Source: Lineus longissimus (taxonomy: Eukaryota; Nemertea; Pilidiophora; Heteronemertea; Lineidae). Taken from it: a stretch of DNA of 64,000 bases. Below, in pieces: positions 57,340 to 64,000 of this stretch. The notes beneath the pieces were generated by a model that made no database searches, had not been told where the DNA came from, and worked only from the letters and a program-made list of their open reading frames with translations. The position numbers and the translations under genes were made by a program. The stretch lies in NCBI RefSeq assembly GCF_910592395.1, contig NC_088323.1:16169501-16233500 (forward strand). Direction: 5' to 3'. Every line of letters starts with the position of its first letter. Within the stretch, counting starts at the first letter, position 1.

Positions 57340-58000
57340 TACCAAACTATGTTTTGTGCTTTAAAGTACGTGTAGCTAGCTGCTGATTGTGCTGTTCCTC
57401 CTATACCCTATCCATCATTTCTAACCCAAATTGGACCCGGTTGTTAAAAAACATGTTAGCTCAAAACATCGTGTTGACATGTCGTTTAATGTCGACACAT
57501 AACAATCAGTGTCAGTATTTCATTAGATGTTTTGAGCTAACATATCTTTTAAACAACAAGGTAACTAAACGATGTCACTTGACCGGTCATTTGAACGCTC
57601 TCAGCCTGCAGTTGGTGGTACCGTAGGAGGCATACAAGTACCATCGACGCTCTCTGTAAAGGGTTAAAGCTAAACGCCAATCAGCATCTGTCTTAGACTA
57701 GAGATCATGCTTTGTGCTTTAGAGTAACTGGCAGGCGAGTATTGTACCTACTATAAACATATCCATCATTTATAATCCAAACTTCCGAGAGTGTCAAATC
57801 CACGTAACGTGATCATTTATTTAAACTCGTGACCAGCACTTGGTTCCAAGGTTTATGAGAAAAATATCCTCGAAGCGCTCTTACATGTCCAAAGGGTTAA
57901 AGCTTTAAACGACAATCGGCACTTGTCATTGGACTAAGTTAATCAATGTATTATTTGTGGAGTAAGTTGCTGGCTGATGAGCGTGTTGTATAAGGCTTAG
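57340..58000 (+). repeat. Degenerate ~230-bp tandem repeat with an inserted hairpin
   Basis: AAAGGGTTAAAGCT-AAACG-CAATC (57658 and 57891) and GTG(C/G)TTTA(A/G)AGTA near 57358 and 57716 recur, followed each time by a CTGGC-like phrase and TATCCATCATTT. Period is about 230 bp; the first unit is lengthened by a palindromic insert at 57440-57560. Confidence 0.55.
57440..57560. repeat. Hairpin with ~30-bp arms
   Basis: TGTTAGCTCAAAACATC (57454-57470) has a perfect inverse at 57526-57542. The match extends outward through GTTGTT(A/T)AAAA to about 30 bp, around a 55-nt loop. Probably a small palindromic MITE inserted in the tandem repeat. Confidence 0.7.
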
Positions 58001-58243
58001 GTATGATGAATTAAGGGGATAATACTGGGTTGGGAATGATCGATCACTAGCGCTGATGCTCAGCATTAATCATGACAGTATCACCGCTTGTTCTGCGGGT
58101 GACTACGCTGGGCGGTGGATCAGGTTGAAAACTGAGATGAGGGAAGTTTCATTGGGAAAATAATGGAGTTGAGAGTAGTTGTCTGGTGCCGCATCAGTGG
58201 TTTGGATAAGGGCTTGTCATCCTTTCGGCCAATTGGACCGATA
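58001..58243. other. Unique sequence
   Basis: No supported feature. Confidence 0.4.
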
Positions 58244-58454
58244 ATTCCGTTGTTATTGCCCCTATGGCCCAGCCCCGTACACCGTCTATTGCATCCAAAC
58301 AAAGCAGGCTCGCACATGACCTACATTCTAAATTCCCTTTGTACTACCAACTTATCAGAATATTATCCTGGTAAATCTTGATAACATCGACCCTCACGAA
58401 ACAACTGTAATGGGGATAGATGGGCCTAGGCCGGCAAGGGCAAATACACGTAAT
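58244..58454 (+). mobile_element. Family R locus 14, single-unit copy
   Basis: From CCGTTGTTATTGCCCCTATG at 58246 to AAGGGCAAATACACGTAAT at 58454, through CACCGTCTATTGCATCCAAA and CTTGATAACATCGACCCTCA. The right terminus is intact, with the GGCCGGCAAGGGCAAATA phrase seen at loci 1 and 5. Confidence 0.75.
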
Positions 58455-58502
58455 AATAATTGTCTGCCCGGTCACATCACTTCGTGTTTATATTCCGACG
58501 CC

Positions 58503-58686
58503 TGAAGACCAAAGACCTCTAAAAAGCGACGACCCAAATATAAAACGAAGACCCCCATCGGCTGTAAGAAGAAGACCTTACGATGAAACGAAGACCCCAC
58601 CGGTTATAAAACGAAGACCCAGCTAAAGAACAAGGACCCAGCTATAAAACGAAGACCCCACCAGTTATCTGAACGAAGACCATTGA
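58503..58686 (+). repeat. ACGAAGACC minisatellite
   Basis: About eight imperfect units around (A/T)AAAACGAAGACCC(C/A), spaced 20-27 bp, some including CCCACC(G/A)GTTAT. The 68-codon frame across it is a repeat artefact. Confidence 0.8.
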
Positions 58687-58689
58687 TGC

Positions 58690-59400
58690 TACAAGAAAAT
58701 GACTTATTTACATGTTTTTACGCCGAGCTGGTTTTCCACGCATTGGGACAGTAATCTCCGCTGAAATCTTGAGTGTCCTACAAATGTCCTTATTCGGCAG
58801 GGTATGGTATTCCAGTTCAAATTCAAAATTCAATGATTCTTCATTTCTACTACATCCAGTATTTGTTTTAGAAGACGATTTTCAGCAATTACAAATGTAA
58901 TACCCTTCATCATTTCCTATGTTGATTGCTAACGAAATGCGACACCGATTAATTCCCATTCATTAATTGCCATGTCAGACGCTGTGTAAAACTCGTCATG
59001 ATGCCATTTCAAATCATTTCACTAATTACCTAAAATGGTGGGTACAAGAAAGATTCGATGATAGGTTTGGATTTCAGAATGAGGACTTGTTGTTCGTGTT
59101 TGTGATAGGCAGGCTTCACGATGGAGATTTACGAATGGCGGAGTTGGATATACGCAAGTGTATTTGAACGCCGGCGGTCCTTGAGGATTTCCTCGGCTAC
59201 CTATGCCATTGAGTGTGAAATCTGACGATTGTCGCGTAAACGAATTCCCGATCGCACAGGACTTGATGACACCACTGACCCTCGTACATCGTACTTCGAA
59301 CTTCGTCTACAGAAGAGTTGCGCAAGATGCCCCTTGTAGAAAAAACACGAACCTAAAGATTTAACGTTCGATTGAGTTATAGCCATCCATCAGAAATGTT
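58690..59400. other. Unique sequence, no gene recognised
   Basis: Frames of 61-66 codons on both strands; none recognised. Confidence 0.45.
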
Positions 59401-59508
59401 CACTCTTAGATAGAAAGGTTTTTGAGCTCAGACAATTTCCTACCAACACAAATCTGCAGCCCGTTAAGGTTTTTCAGCGAAGTGACAAACCTTTGTTCCC
59501 AAGAGTGC
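59401..59508 (+). mobile_element. Mariner-like MITE, copy 1
   Basis: About 108 bp with inverted ends CACTCTTAGATAGAAAGGTT and (at the right) AAACCTTTGTTCCCAAGAGTG. The same ends occur at 60187-60393. CACTCTTAGAAA-AAAGGTTT ends fit Tc1/mariner-type MITEs (family knowledge). No clear TA duplication for this copy. Confidence 0.6.
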
Positions 59509-59766
59509 TGGGGCACCGGCACTTAAATCCTATTTCTAAAAACCCTGTAGTCATCTCCTAAGTCAAGCAATCAAGTCAATCCTAATTAATTCCGTTGATC
59601 AGAATCCCTGCTTTCTTTCCAAACAGCAAGACGGTCATCTCTGCCCTAATCACCCTCAGCTCGCAATCAATGGCAATTAGGTAAATACATCTAATTGTAA
59701 TCTTCCCAATTGGACACCTAATTCAATTATTAGAATGACTAGACAATACCTCATTAATCTTAATAC
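59509..59766. other. Unique sequence
   Basis: AT-rich stretch with several AATTA/TAATT motifs. No supported feature. Confidence 0.4.
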
Positions 59767-60004
59767 TTAAAGGGGTACGCCGTTCGCATTTACTGCTGGC
59801 TCAGCAAAATAGAAATGCAGTTATACACAATGCCGTAATGCAGTTATCCTGACTCCAGCAACTTGGCTTTAACTTCGTACTCGTGGTCCACACAACGTTA
59901 CTGTTGACACTTATATTCAGTACCTATTCAAGCAATTTGAAATTTTCAAATTCAATTACAAATTCTAAATTTTGAGGAATTTGAGGCAAGGCGTACGCCT
60001 TTAA
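59767..60004 (+). mobile_element. TTAA-ended MITE, family T copy 2 (cleanest)
   Basis: 238 bp from TTAAAGGGGTACGCC at 59767 to GGCGTACGCCTTTAA at 60004. Near-perfect 14-bp inverted ends include the TTAA. It shares internal phrases with 10355-10560 and with the flank of the 44624-45155 array. Non-coding. Confidence 0.75.
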
Positions 60005-60186
60005 TCATTCGGACTACGACACAAATGGGCAACCGAATTACGAGCAATCGCCGAGGCAAAAAATCTTTTAGGATACGAACAACAAGATGAAAATAAAAAT
60101 AAAAGATCACCCGCGTCTTAATTTATTAGATCCCAATGGAAAATTACACTCAAGTATGGAGTGTACGTATATACATGGTAGATACA
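60005..60186. other. Unique sequence
   Basis: Short A-rich gap between two MITEs. Nothing supported. Confidence 0.4.
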
Positions 60187-60393
60187 CTCTTCGAAACAGA
60201 GTTTCTTGAGTTTCGATTAACACAAATATATGTACACCGTAGAGGTTTTTCAGCGAAATTGAAAACCCTCGGCGGTATTTCAGAATCTCAAAACCATTCG
60301 GGGTGTTTCATTGTTCGAAGAAATAAAACCATCCACGGGTCCTTTTATTTGTTTTGACCAAAAGCTCAGAAACCTTTATTTCTAAGAGTGTAT
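60187..60393 (+). mobile_element. Mariner-like MITE, copy 2
   Basis: Ends CACTCTTCGAAACAGAGTTT (left, at about 60189) and AAACCTTTATTTCTAAGAGTG (right), with TA beside both ends (GATA|CACTC and GAGTG|TATAG), as expected for Tc1/mariner-type insertion. The inside shares GAGGTTTTTCAGCGAA with copy 1 (AAGGTTTTTCAGCGAA). Confidence 0.7.
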
Positions 60394-62630
60394 AGCTTTC
60401 GAATGTTGATCTTTTGTTTTCAGTTTAAGACCTGACATAACAAATTTAAACATTTATAGCAGGTTATTAGTTACAAACAGAATGCAAGTTCCCTTTAACG
60501 ACGACCACCAACGTCTAAATGAAGTCTGTTAAAACTATAGCTTGCATAAACAGTCATCCCAATATAACCACCATCGGCAACGGACTTAGTAACAATATAC
60601 TATCAGTTCAGAGTATCAAAGCCATACTTCTTGTATCTGGATTAAGCTTAGCGGGAGGTTGAGGGTGGTGTCACTCGAGGAACGTGAGATCAAACCAATA
60701 GTGGCCATATACGGGTAAAACCATGAATGGAACTGTTTCCATTTTCAAACAGTTTACGCACGATGTTGACAGCGTCAATTGTCAAAGAATGTACGTACGT
60801 CGTATTCTAATCTTCTTGCTTTGATCTGACCATGGTACTTGTAGAAGAACAGGAATTGCGTTATTGATAATAACACCCTGGGGAAATGGAGCTGCCCGAA
60901 TCCCCGAGGGCAATCCAATTACCGAGGGCAGCACTGCTCTGATAGTGAGTTTACCAAAATCAAGCAAAGATTATCATTTCAAGGAATAGTAGAAGTTAGA
61001 TATAGGTTCATTCTGGTGGACGCATTTGATCCTGCACACGTGACATTCTGAAATGCGGACCCCGCATATTCATGGTGTATTTTAGATGTCGTCATGACAT
61101 TAAGGTGATTCGAAGTCAACAGAATGTATACCTCTAGAGGTACATGAATCTTTCTTCTGAAACAAATCCGAGATTGAGATCCCAGAAAGTTCTGCCAATA
61201 AATATCCCGACCGTTCTGGTATAAAATACCTTGAACCATCTTTCAAAATGAACACGAATTCTCATAAAATTAAATCAGTTCTGGCCAAGCCAGCCAAGCC
61301 TAAGGACAGGCAGCATGATTGACACGACAAATCATCTTGGACGATGTCACCCAGTAATATATTATACACATCACATCAGTACGAGATAACAAAGACCCCG
61401 GGCTAGAATAATGGGAGAAAGAATAAGTCGCCATCGCTGATCCCGAATAAATATAACATATTTGATTCTTGGTGACTACTTCTCAAAAATCAAGCTCTCC
61501 GACCTCAGTAATAATGCATCCCTTTTTCTGTTCTGTGGGTTGTGTATCGTGGTTGTTGGGTTGATCTGATAAAATGGAGGCAACTTTCCATGCTGCACCA
61601 CCAGGCGAACATCAGAGCAATGATTAATAAGCATTTACTTAATCAAGGGCAGACATTTTGAAAGTAATGTTGAAAATCCTCTTGAACATGTTGAAAGTCG
61701 ATATGGTACGATATCATCTTTAGTCATTTTTGTTAAGATAACAGCTTTATTGTCGAAAGGCAAAAAAAATCTGTCGTGATTGACACATGTCAAGTGATTC
61801 GAAAAAATACAATCAAGGCCATCAGAATTATTAGTCACAACATGCCTTGGCATATCTCTGCATCAGGTCAAACTTGCAAATATTGAAGAATGATAAAGAG
61901 AGTGGCGTATTTTATTACGATTTATCTTTTTAATTAGTTTTGTAATCACAACACGTCAGAACAGTGGTCGTTATCACCATCGCAAAAAGACGATAACAGA
62001 CACGAGGGACCCAGGAGTCGTTGCCTTGCCAAATCATCAACGACTAGGGTATTTCAAAGGTTGTAGCATCGTTGAACCACAGCAATGGCGGGAAGACTTG
62101 GCGATATCCTCCCATGTTTCGGCACAACCGTAGCATTTCTGAGGTATAAAAGTGAAGTTTTTTTATCATTGTGTCATGATCGCCCTTAACATGCTTAAAG
62201 AAATGACCATAACCCCTCTCCCCTACCGCGAGTCGTGTGCTGACGAATCGGCCGCATCGGAACAATTAAATCAATGGGCTCGAACCTCCGTTCACGAGGC
62301 GGACGCCTTTACAACCATGTTACATGTTGAAAGACTCGGGCATGCCTATCGCAGAGTGTTAACATCCTGTCGGCAAACTGGCAAAGCCCGATAAACGGGC
62401 CACTTAGCGTATTTCCTCCGTCTAATCCCTGATGTACTTGTAGTTTTAGAGAGCATGACAATAGCAGATACTGAACTTCTCAATACATTCTTTTGGCGAG
62501 AGTCAGTTCAAACACACTTGTATCACGCGAATGAAAGTCTGATATTGACAAAATGACTACAGTTTACTGAGTGACTCGTTTCTTTGTATGGTTTAGCATC
62601 AATCCTGTTATTTTACCCTGACTGACCACT
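60394..62630. other. Unique sequence, no gene recognised
   Basis: Frames of 61-86 codons only, unrecognised. No tandem or inverted repeat that I could support. Confidence 0.5.
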
Positions 62631-63411
62631 TTAACGCTGACATGCATGAAAACCCCTAACGGCCAAGTTAGAAAACACTATAAACGCCCGTCCACCATGT
62701 TTTAAACGACCGGTCAGCCGTGTTTCAAACGCCCTCAGATATGATAGACTACCAGCAGGCCGCAGTGGCGCTACCGTATTCACCAACAGAGCACTGGACG
62801 TAGAGCACCCATAAGTGGCCATTGCGATTTCGCGTGATCAATGTTTGAAATCGAATGCCTCTTCATCAGACAGTTCCTCAATACATGCATGGTTTTAATA
62901 CCAGCAAAGCGGGAAATTGTTTTGCATCTTTAAAACTCGAAAAATAGCTGCGTGCTCCTGTCATCATCACAGGGTGTCATGTTCATCTCCTGATTATGTA
63001 TCTTATGAATTCACTTTGCCAATATTGTAAAAGAGCAAATTTTAAAGGCCACTTTAAAACTGAAAATGGTACAGATGGCACAAAAGACGCCATTCTGTCA
63101 AGCTTGCACGTGAAATGAGAAAGTGAAAAATATGTTCATTTCCAACAACGGCTTCATGGCATAGCAGGTAAGGCGGCTAGTATCAAGCGTCGAGGGTTCC
63201 GAGTTCGAACCCGCTCGAGGAATATTTTTCATTTTTTCTTTCCACGAGAGCGTCTCTATGACCTGTCTCGTCAATGAACTTGTTGTTTGTGCAGTCAAGT
63301 GTGACCAGTCGATGGATGGTATCATGTTTCCAGAGGATGTGCCTTTGGTGGTCGGGCGTTTGTAGTTTCTAACTTGGCCGTTAGGGTTTTATGTCGGCAT
63401 GTCAGCGTTAA
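62631..63411 (+). mobile_element. TTAA-flanked TIR element with tRNA-like cassette, copy C (most complete)
   Basis: Bounded by TTAA (62631-62634 and 63408-63411), with ends CGCTGACATGC... and its inverse and a TIR containing CCCTAACGGCCAAGTTAG. It shares the whole body with copy A and about 560 bp with truncated copy B, including the segment CATCTTTAAAACTCGAAAAA that is present in B and C but missing from A. The tRNA-like module lies at 63150-63220. At 781 bp it is the longest member. Confidence 0.85.
63150..63220 (+). repeat. tRNA-like module in copy C
   Basis: A box TGGCATAGCAGGTAAGGCGG and B box GAGTTCGAACCC are the closest to consensus of the A-C group. Followed by CGCTCGAGG and a T-rich run (ATTTTTCATTTTTTC). 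Confidence 0.65.
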
Positions 63412-64000
63412 CCTTCAAACAGCTTCTTCTCTAAAGGAACCATGTCTGTATCGGTCGTGTCGACATGTTCTTTCAAATATACCCTGTATAAGGGTCTAAT
63501 GATTTTTCTATCTGTCGATAATAACCTTCATCTTCATTGCTTTTGTTACTTAAAATCGGCGAGGATGAATGATTGATGAGCCTCTGACGATGTCATTTCA
63601 AATCCTTTGTGAATAAGTGTGGAATCCTAACTGAGCCTTTAAACGGGTGTAGAGTGTCGAGAAAGTGCACTCTATTCCCAGCCTGACCCTGACTCTACCC
63701 TGATCCCCAATGCTAACCAAATCCCTTAATCGCTTCTGACCTTGACTGCCCTTACTGAAGTCGGACCATTGCGTTTAACATTTTAACTCAAACGTGAATT
63801 TCATTAGCCTCTATAACGAAACCCCGAACACCCTCCTGTCTTTTTTCCATATCCAGATATCACTTAAAACATTAATTTGGTATTAAAGGTGTCGTATAGC
63901 GGAAACCAGGGAACATCCCTCTCGAACTGTGTTAGCACAGAACTTGAGTACAGTGTCCCTTTACAGCAGCGGTGAAACCTGTTTGAATTTAATCACGGTG
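63412..64000. other. Unique sequence to the window edge
   Basis: No supported feature. A CCCTGAC/CCTGA-like pyrimidine-rich stretch lies at 63680-63710. Confidence 0.4.

Overview
This window looks like gene-poor, intergenic or deep-intronic DNA from a metazoan nuclear genome, probably an aquatic invertebrate. The reasons are the roughly 40% GC by eye, the absence of prokaryote-like gene packing, no open frame longer than 160 codons, and a high density of short non-autonomous DNA transposons (MITEs), foldback elements, tRNA-derived SINE-like pieces, minisatellites and microsatellites. I could not assign a phylum from the sequence alone. I recognised no protein-coding gene, rRNA, snRNA, CRISPR array or complete canonical tRNA. 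Open frames of 60-160 codons occur everywhere at about the density expected by chance, many lie inside repeats, and none translates to a family I recognise. No CDS is therefore called.

Layout. 0-10 kb: a pogo/Tigger-like MITE scrap (952-1110), hairpins (2722-2800, 4311-4674), the first two copies of the dominant repeat family (here called family R, 5735-6356 and 8301-8575), then a composite element made of two nearly identical 443-bp repeats around a 551-bp core (8880-10315). 10-25 kb: a TTAA-ended MITE (10355-10560), five more R loci, a C-tract minisatellite (14510-14760) and two SINE-like tRNA relics. 25-41 kb: terminal-inverted-repeat (TIR) elements that carry tRNA-like cassettes (25850-26469, 37745-38356, 39541-40377), two larger R loci and an extremely deleted R copy (34935-35007). 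41-53 kb: a SINE relic, R copies, a seven-unit 76-bp tandem array (44624-45155) and two long foldback elements with target-site duplications (49141-49806 and 52082-52910). 53-64 kb: degenerate ancient tandem repeats (53398-53635, 55570-56290, 57340-58000), R loci, a mariner-like MITE pair (59401-59508, 60187-60393), a second TTAA MITE (59767-60004) and the fourth tRNA-bearing TIR element (62631-63411).

The strongest unusual signal is the set of TTAA-flanked TIR elements that carry RNA polymerase III tRNA-like modules inside the inverted repeat. In one of them, each arm of a near-perfect palindrome carries a different tRNA-like head. The second is family R, at least fifteen loci in 64 kb. Its interior has been tandemly amplified independently at several loci with different unit lengths (36, about 86 and about 117 bp), a local picture of satellite DNA arising from a MITE. 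The third is the composite element whose target-site duplication lies outside the pair of repeats. All family names here are descriptive labels; no database comparison was possible.
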